A DNA stretch of 64,000 bases from positions 110,402,499 through 110,466,498 of the forward strand of contig CM050446.2 of NCBI GenBank assembly GCA_027563935.2. Reading direction: 5' to 3'. Below, piece by piece: positions 1 through 10,596 of the stretch. The notes below the pieces were generated by a model. It was not told where the DNA came from. It was given only the letters and a program-made list of their open reading frames with translations, and did no database searches. Within the stretch, counting starts at the first letter, position 1. Every line of letters starts with the position of its first letter. This stretch comes from Costus lasius (Eukaryota; Streptophyta; Magnoliopsida; Zingiberales; Costaceae). The translations under genes and the position numbers were made by a program.

Positions 1-328
1 TGGAAACAGACTGCAATTCAAGAATGATTGGAGCTCGGTTAAGGGTGAAGGTGAACTACGGCTGAAGGTGTAATGTACTAATGTGGATGAGAGTGGATGA
101 GGGTGACGAGATATATGAAAGATTACAGTTGGGAGAGGGCTGAGCAGACTGCAATTCAAGTGATTGGGTTTTATCCAAATCAAGTATATGAAAAGTAAAA
201 AAAATCACTTATTTTTTTTTTCATCTTATTCATCTTTTCATTCCTTCTGATTTTCCCTAGATCCTAGGATACAAAACCAAAGTACAACAGCTCAGAGAAA
301 GCTTTAGACACATAAAATGGTAGATTAC
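1..328 (-). other. Downstream intron of the GLTP-like gene
   Basis: Non-coding sequence on the 3' side (minus strand) of the GLTP-like exon. A consensus splice donor GT lies at 328-327, so this is read as intron. The stretch has a duplicated short phrase (agactgcaattcaag at about 9-23 and 149-163) but no coding similarity that I can see. The exons for the C-terminal part of the protein would lie to the left of the window. Confidence 0.4.
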
Positions 329-464
329 CTTGTAAGCAGCAGAAGAAATCCAGCCATGCCATGGTTTCAGCGTGGCTTTATATGCCTCATCAACTAGCTG
401 TTCAAAGCTCAATTCAGAGTCCCTACTTAGTGCCTCCAGCAGAGCAACACCAAAATCCATGGAC
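329..464 (-). CDS. Glycolipid transfer protein (GLTP) domain protein, single internal exon
   Basis: A 136-nt internal exon on the minus strand, bounded by a CAG acceptor (470-465) and an AAG/GTAATC donor (329/328). The translation contains MDFGVALLEAL, then EQLVDEAYKATLKPWHGWIS and SSAAYK. The phrase around WHGW matches the part of the GLTP fold whose histidine contacts the lipid headgroup; plant GLTP2/3-type proteins have an exon in the same place, ending just before the VALKL segment. GLTP proteins bind and move sphingolipids between membranes in the cytosol. The reading frame is open with both splice sites intact. No upstream exon was recognised between 465 and 30981, so the gene may have a retrotransposon-filled intron, or this exon may be a remnant. 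Identity of the domain is fairly sure; gene integrity is not known. Confidence 0.7.
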
Positions 465-841
465 CTGAAGGGCAGAGACAACTAGAACAAATTCATCATG
501 CCTTCTCACTTAGCAGCTGGTCACATGACCAAGAACAGGAATACTCGTGTTACTAATTTCAAGCACTACCTAGTAAGCCACAGAATAGCCCTCGTACGGT
601 TATTCGAGTCGTATCGAGTTGTATCGAGTTAATAGAATTTTTATTAATTTATTATTTATATTTAAAATATAAATGATAAACGGGTTATTCGAGTTGTATC
701 GAGTTGACCCAATTATATTCGGGACGAACACAGTTTGACCCAATTAATTAAATGGATCGTGTTCGGGTTGGCTTAATCGAGTCACGGGTTACAGCTGACA
801 TGACCCGTCTATACTCCGCTGACCCGAATTGCCAGGTCTAA
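465..841. repeat. Intron sequence and MITE-like repeat (about 590-841)
   Basis: Positions 465-589 are intron adjoining the GLTP acceptor. From about 590 the DNA becomes repetitive, with phrases such as gttattcgagttgtatcgagtt occurring twice (about 599-630 and 683-705). It ends in gaattgccaggtcta at 827-841. I recognise that last phrase, in reverse, as the typical terminus of a widespread plant hAT-like MITE. The left end is not clear. Confidence 0.4.
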
Positions 842-879
842 GCCTTCATTTTGAATGGACAATTATATATAAAACTAGG

Positions 880-1125
880 GGGTGTTCACGGTTTGGTGCG
901 AACAAAACCGATTAAATCGATTTGAAAAAAAATAAAAACTATTCCTCAACTATTTGAACCGATTAACCAATTTTTTAGTACGGTTAATTAAAAACCGACG
1001 ATTAACCAAATTTTTTATATGTAAAAAAAATATTCAAAATAATAAAATATTTTATGATAAATAAATATAAATATTTTCGGTTAAACATCGATTTTCAGTT
1101 AATCATTGATTTTTGACAATTGCGC
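880..1125. repeat. Truncated MITE related to the copy at 19598-20070
   Basis: Begins with actagggggtgttcacggtt and continues with AT-rich sequence containing repeated accgattaa phrases. Positions 1000-1120 align with 19735-19850 (both run through a t-a-t-g/c-aaaaaaaatatt stretch to a 'gattttc/gatttttg' phrase). The copy lacks the right terminal inverted repeat seen at about 20060, so it is 3' truncated. Both copies are preceded by taaaac. Confidence 0.45.
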
Positions 1126-1280
1126 AAGCGTTCGTCTCTGCAGATAGAATTGCCGTCTAGCTCTTCGATGCATTATGTGTACCAAGATTCACGGGTTGCC
1201 CGTTCATCTACGCTTCACTCGACGAGCTGTGATATGTATCTCGAGGAGAAAAACAAATTCTTATGCATGTACTCGCTTAT

Positions 1281-2448
1281 TGTCATGCTCCGGACTTAAA
1301 GTTTTTCGATGGACATTCGTACCGCTAATTTTCAAGAGTGAAATCAACCCAATTAGAAAAACCGAAATTCTAAATTTGAAATTATCTCATGGTCAATCCT
1401 AATTTTGATCGATCAACCCAGAAATCCACCATGCCACTCGATTTTGCTTCCTTGATAAATTCCGGTACTGACGTCACACCTGTGTCAGCCCAATTTCAAA
1501 ATTCCGCTTCGATTTCAGCCATTGACCCGTGTGTTCACTGACTCTACTTGCTTGCTGACGTCAACCATCTCGAATAGAAATCGTCGAATCTCCATTGACT
1601 TGGTCGTTGTCTCGTTTCAAACGCTTAACATGTTCGAATACGTTGCCGCATCTCTATGTCTGCAATGTTCTTTCGCCTTCGTATGAGTGTCGCCTGCACT
1701 CGTTCGCCGGCAATCGTCGCCGGGGAAGGTAGTCGCCACTCTTCAACCTTCAGTCGTCGGCAATCGCCTGCTGCTGGAGCTTCTTGGAGATGGCGACGAA
1801 CGTCGCCGCAAACCAATGGAGACGGGGAAGAAGATGGAGAAGAAGCCTTGTTTATTCTCAGAAACTTACAGCAGCCTCTCGTCTCTCATCGTCGGCCCCC
1901 CTGGCCACCGACCCCTCTTCCCCTCCCTCGCCATCGACCCCCGGGTGGCCGATTACAGTCACTTACTCCTACAAGATCCCTCGTCGTCCGATGTCTCCCC
2001 AGACGTAAGAGTCTCGCTCGGAAGCTTCCCTTAGCTTTGTTACCTCTCTTTGATGGATTGATCCCCCCCATCTCGTCTCCTTGTTGCGCTCTTTAAAGGG
2101 GGAGAGCTGCTGCCTGTGCCTCCTCTCTTCACGCCTATGCTCGCGTCGTCTCCCCCAAATCTGTAAGTCGGCCCCTTGATGCCTGCTTCTCCTGTGCGCC
2201 GCCACGCTCCAGCGCCGTCGTCGACCGCGTCCGAGGAGCTTGGCAGATGGCTCACCGCACCGTCCGCGTCTGAACCGTTCGGGCTTGAAGACGACACTAT
2301 AGCGTGGTCAAAATCGCTGGTTGGCTGCGTTGACCGAACAATCCGAACGAAGCTTCGGGCTTCGTTTTCCCGTGCGTTGTGACGTGGGCTTGGGCTGCCT
2401 TTTGGCCCAGTCCCCATTAGTTTGGCCCGGTAGTCCATGGGCATGACA
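1281..2448 (-). repeat. Element G 3' LTR (complete, 1168 bp)
   Basis: Starts with TGTCATGC and ends with GCATGACA, an 8-bp perfect terminal inverted repeat. Aligns along its length with 3877-4513 plus 18984-19504. Several apparent ORFs here (about 1656-2513) are shadows in GC-rich LTR sequence and lack protein similarity. Confidence 0.8.
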
Positions 2449-2463
2449 ATTCTCCCCTTCCCA
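2449..2463 (-). other. Element G polypurine tract
   Basis: On the minus strand this reads as a purine-rich tract (gggaaggggagaat) directly before the 3' LTR terminus TGTCATGC. It is the expected plus-strand primer site of an LTR retrotransposon. Confidence 0.6.
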
Positions 2464-2942
2464 ACTTGGACATCGCCCTCGATGTCAGTTGTGGGCGATT
2501 CTTTCGCAACCATGGATACGATGTAATTGATCTAACACTGCTAAACCTCCTTGGTAGTGTTTGGAGCTACTTGGATTGCCCCGATCCTCGGCTCCTCGAT
2601 GTTGATTTCAGCCTCTTCTGCTAGTTTCTGCTGTACCATTGCCATTATCCTTTGTCTGGTCGAGCAATCCTTTATCTAGTGAGGACCACCGTACAAGAAA
2701 CACCCTTATGGCTTTGGTTCTATATCGACCCTTCCAGCAGTCCGCTGTGGCTCTTGTCGTCCCGGCGAACCCCTGTCTCACCGGGGAAAGGGCCTACCCC
2801 TCTCTGGAACTCTAGCTCTCAGCAGGGAACCACGCTTTGGTGGTGACCTCGACTTCCTTGGTGGTGCTGATTTGGAATTTTGATTATCCACCAAAGATTC
2901 GACCACTGCCGGAGCTGCACTCCAATCTGGTGGTGAGTGTCG

Positions 2943-3551
2943 TCAGACCTCTGTCTCCGCCCATGGTTGAAGATTCCGGAGGAAGAAGCACCTCTTGTCT
3001 TCCTCCTCCATATCTGGTAGCTCCAACATCAATGCGAAGAATGCCCTGACATGCTCCTGGATCGACCCCATGTGCCTCAGCCGATCCACTTTGCCACGAG
3101 CCTGATCCACCGAGTTTCTGGGAAGAAACTGCCGCCGCAGTTCCTCACGAAAAGTCACCCATAGCCAACTAGAAGCCCCCGACGTCGAGCTAACTTTGGT
3201 CATCCACCAAAGTTTCACGTCAGCTGTGAGATACGCAATGCACACCTACACCCATTTTCTCTCTGAACATGGCTCGTAGAGAACAGTTGCTCTATGTCAC
3301 AGATGAAGTTCTCTACCTCCCTAGACGATCGGGCCCCCCCTAAACGTCGCTGGTTTAGGGACACGTACCTTTGTCTTGAGAGCCTCCTGCTCCACCGTCA
3401 TTATCGATCGTGATGCTTGCGCTAGGGCCAAGCACAGCACAACGATCTCAACTTGCATCTCTGTCCGCATCCTGGCCATCTGCTCTAGCAAATCAATCAA
3501 ACCCTCCAGTGTCTGCTGCAGAGCTTCAATCTGCAACCGTTGTTGCTCCAC
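2943..3551 (-). pseudogene. Element G gag remnant (retrotransposon gag domain)
   Basis: Two minus-strand pieces in different frames. The first (3551-3321) has a leucine/glutamine-rich segment followed by VRVPKPATFRGG. The second (3245-2943) has the core of the retrotransposon gag domain: KLWWMT, then FREELRRQFLPRN, GSIQEHVRAFFALMLELPDM and FFLRNLQPW. The same order is seen in the gag of elements C and D in this window. No zinc knuckle or pol sequence follows. The change of frame and the missing downstream domains make it a pseudogene. It would have encoded a capsid-type protein. Confidence 0.7.
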
Positions 3552-3860
3552 TGTCCTCTGAAGATGCTCTACCTAGGGAACCACCGCGTTGTCCCCATCA
3601 CCAGTTAAGCCGAGCACTTGCTCCAATCGTGCTATGCGATCTCCCTGATTCACCATCTCCTCAGGTAGTTTGGCCGTCACCTTGGCTTTACCACCCTGAT
3701 CACGCTGGGCCAAACGTCCTCTGACGATCCTCTAGCTATGTGCGCGATCTTCTAGAACTTGCAATCGACTTTCACCTTTCCAAGTGACTCAGCTGTTTTG
3801 ACCGCACCACATTGACCCGCCAACGTGTACCTTTGACCTGTGGGATATGGGCCCACAGTC

Positions 3861-3874
3861 TGGCTCTGATACCA
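3861..3874 (-). other. Element G primer-binding site (initiator tRNA-Met type)
   Basis: The minus strand reads TGGTATCAGAGCCA, two bases inside the 5' LTR terminus at 3877. It is the standard primer-binding site complementary to the 3' end of initiator tRNA-Met and fixes the element's orientation. Confidence 0.85.
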
Positions 3875-3876
3875 AC

Positions 3877-4513
3877 TGTCATGCCCCGGACTTAAGGTTC
3901 TCCGGTGGACCTTCATACGGCGCCGAAACCCTAATTTTCGAGAGTGAAATCATCCCCAATTAGAAAAACCAAAACCCTAAATTAGAAATTACCTCCTGGT
4001 CAACCCTAATTTTGATCGGTCAACCCAGAAATCTGCCACGCCACTCAATTCTACTTCATGATAAATTTTGATTACTGATGTCACACTTGCGTCAGCCCAA
4101 TTTTGAAATCCCGCTTCGATTTCGGCCGTTGACCCATGTGTTCGTTGACTCTACTTGCTTGCTTATGTCAGCCATCTCAAATCGAAACCACCGAATCTCC
4201 GTTGACTCGATCATCGTCTCGTTTCAAACGCTTAACGCATTCGAATACGTCGCCGCGTCTCTACGTCTACAATGTTCGTTCGCCTTCGTATGAGTGCCGC
4301 CTGCACTCGTACTCGTTCGCCGGCAATCGTCACCGGGGAAGGTAGTCGTCACTCTTCAACCTTCAATCGTCGGCAGCCGCCTACTGCCGAAGCTTCCCGG
4401 AGATGATGACGAACGTTGCCGCATACCAATGGAGACGGGGAAGAAGATGGAGAAGAAGCCGCGTTTATTCTCAGAAACTTACAGCAGCCTCTTGTCTCTC
4501 GTCATCGGCCCCC
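3877..4513 (-). repeat. Element G 5' LTR, first part
   Basis: Aligns with 1281-1900 of the 3' LTR. It stops at a run of five C residues (4509-4513), where Athila-A begins. The other part resumes at 18984. Confidence 0.75.
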
Positions 4514-4530
4514 TACATAAGGCTCAAACG

Positions 4531-4548
4531 TTGCTTGTCCTCAAGCAA
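4531..4548 (-). other. Conserved hairpin near the 3' end of Athila-A
   Basis: The minus strand reads TTGCTTGAGGACAAGCAA, an inverted repeat (TTGCTTG/CAAGCAA) around a four-base loop. The same hairpin is at 62425-62444 in Athila-B, just before its 3' LTR. It lies beside the breakpoint at 4513/4514. Confidence 0.75.
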
Positions 4549-5925
4549 ACAAAGAAAATAATACTAATTATGAAAATAAACCTTTAGATGATGAATAAAT
4601 TTCTAAGATACAATTACATATGAAAAATTCACATCAAATAATAACTTAAAATTTCAAATGAATATATCATCCTCCGAATTCAATTCTTAAGATCCATGAC
4701 TCAATCAAATAAAATTTTGCAATGTGTATAAATAAGATTTCAATCTCATGAGTTCACCCAATTTTAGTTTTGAGTTCATGATGTCTTTGTTTACAGGAAT
4801 AGGAATCACAAAATCTTTTTCCACTCAAATTTTTTTTTTCTCTCTCTCTCTCTTTTTTATGCATCTTTGACATTTTCTAAAATGAATACCACCTTTCTTC
4901 TGGTGACATATTTAGAATATATTGGTCACATAACCAATATAATAGAACTCATATCTCTTTAAGTAGAAAGAATTCTTCTTGAGATAGCGGAGTTAATGTC
5001 AAAGAATCTCTCTCTTGGTATGCACCCACATAGATACATACCTTTTATTGAACTTCAACTCTTATCTTAGGTACCATTGCAAAAACAATGCCAAGAAGAG
5101 GAGTTATTTTTTTCAGACTTCAACCCATGACTTTAGCTACCACTGCCAAATTTTCGCAGTGTCAAATAGGGGAGTCGATTTTCTTTGTGGATTTTGGATT
5201 TTTCCTTCCCAACAAATAACAAGATTGACTTTAATGATCTATTAGGTTTAATCAATTGATATCAACCCAAAAATCATACAACATATGCTCATTTTATCTA
5301 AAAGAATTACTTCACTTTCAAGTCTCATTCATTGAACAATATATTCACCCAAAACTTCATGTATCAATCAATGGAAAATTTCAACAGATTATATCAAAGA
5401 AATAAACTCATCATTTTAGATCTATTTCCAATTCTTCAAGCATTGTCATGAACAACATTTCATCATCAAGAAAAATTTCGGCATGATAACAGTAGTATTT
5501 TCATGATTAAACAAACCACATAGGCATATATATCATTATTACCAAATCATACTAAAATCATTAACACCAAATCACATATCATACCAAACATCACAGTGTA
5601 TCAATCCAACATATCAAAATATCAGGTATAACCATATCGAACTATTATCAAATCAAGTATCAATGGAATCTCAATACAACCATATCGAAAGAAAGTATAG
5701 TAGTCATCAAATCCTCTTAATACAACCAAATCGAAAGTATGTAGTAGTGAAAACTAAACGAGGATCAGAGGCGGCGGACACAAGAAGCATGACAGAGTCA
5801 TCCTTCCCTACACAAGCATAAAATCAGTATCAATCAGTAAAATATAAGTAGAGCAATAAGAATAGGAGAAAGATACTCACAAAGCTCTACTCATCTGAAT
5901 CCGTCTCCTCGTCATCTCCCTCAGC
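4549..5925 (-). other. Athila-A 3' untranslated region
   Basis: AT-rich, non-coding stretch between the 3' ORF and the 3'-end hairpin. It includes two diverged copies (5050-5079 and 5114-5145) of the 'AGTGGTACC...' unit found as a five-copy array in Athila-B. There are repeated short phrases such as accaaatcatac and aaccatatcgaa around 5540-5740. No credible gene is present. Confidence 0.5.
5050..5145 (-). repeat. Two diverged 'GTGGTACC' units
   Basis: Minus-strand phrases CAGTGGTAGCTAAAGTCATG (5145-5126) and CAATGGTACCTAAGATAAGA (5079-5060) resemble units of the 61905-62162 array in Athila-B, and sit in the same place between the 3' ORF and the 3' hairpin. Pairing potential is weaker than in Athila-B. 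Confidence 0.5.
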
Positions 5926-6823
5926 CTAGGAGGCATCCATGGGATCATGAGAACCTCCCTCTCCTGCGTCGCCATAAATACCACCCCTCCTAGAATCCTC
6001 GAAGCCAAAGAGATCGTAGAGAAAGTTGCCCATCTCTTCTATGTAGTTCCCCAATGCTTCAACATCCTGGTGGATGTGGCTCATGTGGTCGGACATCCTC
6101 TCCATGGACCCCATCATCCTCTCCATGCGTTGCTCTTGTCGATACATCTGTGCTGAGAGAGCCTGAAACCCTGGGTCTCGGTACCTCTGCCAATCACTCT
6201 GATCTAGGGTAGCACAATGCGAGGAAGATCTAGCGGCTCCGTGCGGTGGTGGATCGGTGGCTCTGGGAGGTGAGAAATCCATACCCATCCCAAATGGGTC
6301 ATCACCCTAAGTAGAAGGCGGTGGCGGTACTGAGGTCTTTGGTGCAGGAGTGGCATAAGAAACACAGCTCCTTCCAATTTTCTTGATTTTGTACTGTAGT
6401 CCTTTCAGTGCGCCCTCTCTCTGGAAGATGGAAGATGCATCGAATATCCATAAATGTGAGCCTCCTATCTTCGTTAGCCATCCTGAATCTGATCTCTCCT
6501 TCAGCTGAACGATCTTCATACTCATCCCAATCCATCTCTAAACTATTGAGAAATTCCAATACTATAGGTAGATAGGTTTGAGGAGTCATGTCAAAAAATT
6601 GTTTTGTAGCAATGCGGTCAAACATCCATAACACATCCTCTTTCAATCCCAAGAGCTCCAATGCTTGGGTATCAGCGTATTTGGATTTAACAATGCGCCT
6701 AGTGAGTAGCAAATTGTACCTCTGCTCTTGAGCATCATCCTTGAATATGATACCAAAAGGGTTTGATGGAGAATTTGGGGCTTTCCCCTTTATCCTTGAA
6801 ACAAATCTCTTGACATGAGACAT
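5926..6823 (-). pseudogene. Athila-A 3' ORF (ATHILA ORF-1 family), internally deleted
   Basis: 6823-6302 starts at an ATG with a basic N-terminus (MSHVKRFVSRIKGK). It continues with RRIVKSKYADTQALELLG, then a segment of the form 'FDRI...FF...TYLPIVLEFLNSLEMD' and 'RFRMANEDRRLTFMDI', the signature of the ATHILA ORF-1 family that follows pol in Athila elements. A second piece in another frame (6288-5926) is a Met/Glu/Arg-rich, probably coiled-coil C-terminus ending in an acidic tail. The middle of the protein, present in Athila-B (60250-60560), is missing here. The function of this protein is not established; it is often called env-like only by its position. Confidence 0.7.
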
Positions 6824-7273
6824 GGTAATGGAAGCAAAAACCTCAAATAACTTCTAAAGAAAAATGAATGAATAGCGCTGTTACCAAATGGCGAACAGAG
6901 CTTCCGCAAGGGCGAAATCAAGCTTCAAATCCGGATTTCTGAGCTGCAATCGAGCTTCCAACCACCTTGAGGAATGTTCTTCTATCTCTTGCGAAGCTTT
7001 CTGGAGCTGGGAGCAGCTCAATCGAAGCTTGGACGAGAGAAAACGAAAGGGGTGAAAATCCGGTGGAAGAATAGCAGGCTGGCACAATCAAGCTCGAAAT
7101 CTCTCAAATCCCATGTAGAAATCGGTTGGAAATCGCTAGGAAAGGTCACAAGAGGGATTAGGGAAGCAAGGAATCGAAGAAACTCGGAGGTCGGCGCGAA
7201 ATCGAGGGGAAAACCCTAAAAACACAGCGCCGAAACCCTAAATATGGCACCAGAATCGCATGGGGTCGGCCAA
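6824..7273. other. Athila-A spacer between 3' ORF and hairpin array
   Basis: Non-coding sequence 5' of the 3' ORF (minus strand), comparable with 59500-59822 in Athila-B, which likewise precedes the ORF start. Nothing further is recognised. Confidence 0.4.
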
Positions 7274-7704
7274 ATTACGATACCGTAATGGAATTACATA
7301 GTGCCGTAAAATCGCACTGAACTCTCGGCAGGGAAAAAGCGTCAAATTACGGCACCGTGAGGACATTTACGGCACTACCGTATTTCATTCAAAAATCCTA
7401 AAAGTTTCTGTAGGAAAATGCTCCACTTTTACGGTACCATGAAAAACATTACGGTACTGCCGTAATCTCCATATAAACTCAAAAACTTTCTGGTTAAAAA
7501 TCGTCCGAAAATACGGTACCGTGAAAATCATCACGGCATTGCCGTAATATGCTCAAAAATCTCAAAACTTTCTGGATGAAAATAGACAGAAATTACGGTA
7601 TGTAAAATCTATCACGGTAGTGTTGTAATCCAAGTAAATTTTTCTGTAGAGAATCAATATGGAATTACGGTACCATAATAAAACTTACGATAGTACCGTA
7701 ATTT
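7274..7704. repeat. Six-unit inverted-repeat array in the pol/3'-ORF spacer of Athila-A
   Basis: Six units of about 36-41 nt, spaced about 70-85 bp, each beginning close to ATTACGG and ending close to CCGTAAT (for example AATTACGG 7663-7670 with CCGTAATT 7696-7703). Many units also contain the palindromic core ACGGTACCGT in the left half and a related ACGGTA-C-TGCCGT in the right half. Units are joined by a repeated linker resembling aaaactttctggatgaaaat. The same unit and linker occur in this element's LTR (18351-18729). Confidence 0.8.
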
Positions 7705-7804
7705 GTCAAAAATCAAGAAAATCGCTGAAAAATGTACCTAAAAATGAGAAAAAGAAAAATTAATCCTAAACAAAACAAATTAAGACAAAAATAAAAGAAA
7801 AAGT

Positions 7805-7830
7805 GCTTGGGTTGCCTCCCAAGAAGCGCT
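7805..7830 (-). other. Conserved non-coding block downstream of pol
   Basis: On the minus strand, AGCGCTTCTTGGGAGGCAAC continues to CCAAGC. The same 26-base block is at 58388-58413 in Athila-B, 36 nt after the pol stop, although the flanking DNA has diverged. It contains a CTTGGG/CCCAAG inverted repeat. Confidence 0.7.
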
Positions 7831-7856
7831 AATTTAAAGGTCATTATCTTGACCGT

Positions 7857-9360
7857 TGATGCATCGCATTTTGGTAGTGTTTTTCCATTGTATTTCATGT
7901 CAAATCTAGGCTTATTTTAATACTTTTATACTCATTATAGCCTCATTTCCTTCATATCTTCAGAATCTTCACTTTTTGGCACTTTTATGGAATTTCAGGT
8001 AAAAACACCCTTTTTTTCGACATATTTTGACGATTCTGAGGCTATAGGACGATTTCTTGTGTGAAAACGAAGCCGCCCGTCAAATTTGAGCTCATTCGGA
8101 GTTTGCCTGAGAATCACGGCCAGGTGAACCCCACGGGGTTCACCATCCCAGTCGCCAGCGAGCAGAACTCACAAAGAGCTTCACGGCCGGGTGAACCCCA
8201 GCGGGGCGGGGTTCACCAGATTTCCTTCAGACCGAAAATAGCCCAGAACAAAGCACGGCCAGGTGAACCCCAGTGGGGTGCACCGTGCTTCTTTCAGCCA
8301 AAATTTACAGAATGAATCACAGCCAGGTGAACCCGGCGAGGTTCACCCGTGATTTTAACCCAGGCTCACGCGCAAGTCCGAGTCTTGCTCGGTTTTTCCT
8401 TGATTTCTCACTCGTTTGGAGTCCGAATTTTGCAAGTGAGGTGTCTATGGAAAGCTCTTTCAGAGGCGAACGCATGGGATATAAAAGTCCTTGCCCTAAA
8501 TATCGAGGAGTCACGTGACAAAGGGCGGGGGGCGGAAGAACACGACGACAAGGCGATTTTTGGAGATTTCCGGAGATTGAGACACAAGATCATCACGATT
8601 TCTTCAGGATTCCTTCGGTTCATCGTCTCCTTCCTCTTAGATTTGTTTCCTTGTACTTTCTCTTTCATTAAAAGAGAGATTTTGAGCATTTCAATGATGA
8701 TTGTAGCGTAAACCCTATTTCGGGGCTTGGTTGATGCCCTTTGATGATTTTGATCGCAAACTTTGTATCTATTTTCGTTATTTGGAATGAATTATGAGCA
8801 TATTTTACTTTGACGTATTTATTTCATGATTTTACCTTGGCTGAGTATTTTCACGTGTTAGCCGTTACGATTCATATCGAGAGAAGGATCGTAAGGGTGG
8901 AATCTCTTAGTAAAACTTGCGAGACCTCGACACGAGAGTGCTAGGTCTTCGCTCGAGGATTTCACAGTCTGCCATAGAACTCATTGGGTTCGTCTTAGAA
9001 TGATCCACCGCAAGAGTAGGAGGTCGGTCTAAGACGAACACCGGGGTGTACACTCGAGAGAGGGCACCTTGTACCCTAGGGTTAGACTCCTTGTGCAAAA
9101 TCAATAAACCAAATAATTAATATCTTTCTTCTGCGATTAAGATTATCATTGTGGTGGAAACCGTAGCCCTGATATCTCTCCCATATTTACCTCCTACCGT
9201 CATGCCATTGATTACTTGTTTTCGATTTCTGCTTTCAAAACATCGATTTCGATTCGCCTAGCTATTAGGACTCAGATTTTCTAGTAGTCAACCTTATTCC
9301 CTGTGGGATTCGATATCTTTTATATTACTTCGACATAACCGTGCACTTGCGGTCGTGTCA
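7857..9360 (+). mobile_element. Solo LTR Y (1504 bp) of an Athila-like element, inserted in Athila-A
   Basis: Starts TGATGCATCGC and ends GGTCGTGTCA, flanked by a perfect 5-bp target duplication ACCGT (7852-7856 and 9361-9365). The end carries the block 'cctgtgggattcgata...acttcgacataaccgtgcacttgcgg' also found at the 3' end of the Athila-A and Athila-B LTRs, so it is oriented plus, opposite to its host element. No internal region or second LTR remains, which points to LTR-LTR recombination. It carries its own inverted-repeat array at 8112-8354. Confidence 0.88.
8112..8354. repeat. Four-unit inverted-repeat array in solo LTR Y
   Basis: Units begin at about 8112, 8181, 8251 and 8315 (period about 67 bp). 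Each has an inner hairpin GGTGAACCCC/GGGGTTCACC (perfect at 8123-8132 and 8135-8144). Units three and four also have closed outer stems: AAGCACGG/CCGTGCTT (8251-8258, 8283-8290) and AATCAC/GTGATT (8315-8320, 8349-8354). The two outer stems differ but both stay paired. Confidence 0.8.
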
Positions 9361-9380
9361 ACCGTTCTGCACTCGGATTT

Positions 9381-10533
9381 GCTCGTGGTTCATTAACTAG
9401 AAAATTCTCTCCTTATTCAATCTGCTCCTCATGGTAGTAGTGTTTCAATCTTTAGCCATTAACTTTAAACACTCCCTTCTCGTCACTCCAAATATCAACT
9501 GCTCCATATGGATAGGTCTTCTTAACCTGGTTTGAATTCCTTCCTGAGTATGTGTCGATCATGCCATCTTTTAGTCCTCTCTTTATAGATCTTTGCATTT
9601 TTCATAAGCAGAGAGTCTAATCTCATCAAGCTCGTTCAATTATAACTTTCGTTTTTCACCCACGCTCTTCAAGTCAAAATTCAATGCTTTGATCGCCCAG
9701 AACGCCTTATGCTCGAGATCTATAAGAAGGTGACATGATTTTCTATAAATTAATTGAAAAGGAGACATACCTATCGGTGTTTTGAAAGCAGTCCGGTATG
9801 CCCAAAGTGCATCATCAAGCTTGAAAGCCCAGTCCTTCCTTGTTCTTAACATTGTTTTCTCCGATATCCCTTTAATCTCTCTATTCGATATCTCCACTTG
9901 TCCACTTGTTTGGGGATGGTAGGGTGTAGCAACTCTATGATTTATCCCATATTTTCTAAGCAAAGCTGAAAATTTGTGTTCAATAAAGTGAGAGCCTCCA
10001 TCACTAATTACTACTCATGGGAACCCAAATCGTGGAAAGATAATCCTTTTAAACAATTTCACCACAACCCTAGAATCATTAGTAGGAGAAGCAATGGCTT
10101 CCACCCACTTGGAAACATAGTCTACCACCACGAGTATATATTTGTTACCTCCAGACGATGGAAACAGTCTCATAAAATCAATCCCCCAAACATCAAATAT
10201 TTCAACTTCAAGTATTGTGGACAAAGGCATCTCATTTCTCTTGTTGATGTTCCCCATCCTCTAACAACTATCACAAGATAGTATAAAGTTTCTTGCATCT
10301 TTAAATAAAGAAGGCCAATAAAATCCAAATTGTAACACTTTAAAAACAGTCTTCTCAGTACTAGCATGCCCTCCATATGATGATCCATGACACTGCAATA
10401 ATATATCCTTGATTTCTTCTTCAGGGATACATCTCCTAAATATGCCATCTGCACATCTTCTAAAAACATAAGGCTCATCCCAAAAATAGTGCTTGACATC
10501 AGCTAAAAATCTTTTCTTACTTTGATAACTCAA
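9381..10533 (-). pseudogene. Athila-A integrase
   Basis: Minus strand. The zinc-binding N-terminal part (10533-10261) has HGSSYGGH and then CDSC. The catalytic core (10257-10015 and 9963-9640) shows the first Asp in VWGIDFM, the second in ISDGGSHF and the Glu in [10 protein letters not shown]. Downstream, at about 9440-9510, a phrase like YGAVDIW/VFKVNG matches the end of pol in Athila-B. There is a stop between the zinc finger and core (10258-10260) and another break near 9964-10014. The last part is followed by the Y insertion at the 9361 target duplication. Integrase would insert the element's cDNA in the nucleus; this copy cannot make it. Confidence 0.8.
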
Positions 10534-10596
10534 ATCAACAGGAAAAACACTAGCAACAAGATAATTTATTATGTCTGCATACCAAGGAGCTTTAAT

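Noticed and set aside
1656..2513. ORFs of 115-157 codons near element G
   Set aside because: Contained in or overlapping the element G LTR on both strands with no domain; the same frames are broken in the other LTR copy.
7274..7704. CRISPR-like spaced repeats
   Set aside because: The DNA is plant nuclear; repeats are imperfect, the linkers are also repeated and not unique spacers, and no cas genes are present.
8061..8711. ORFs over the Y hairpin array
   Set aside because: They arise from the repeated gtgaacccc units; the region is LTR sequence without protein similarity.
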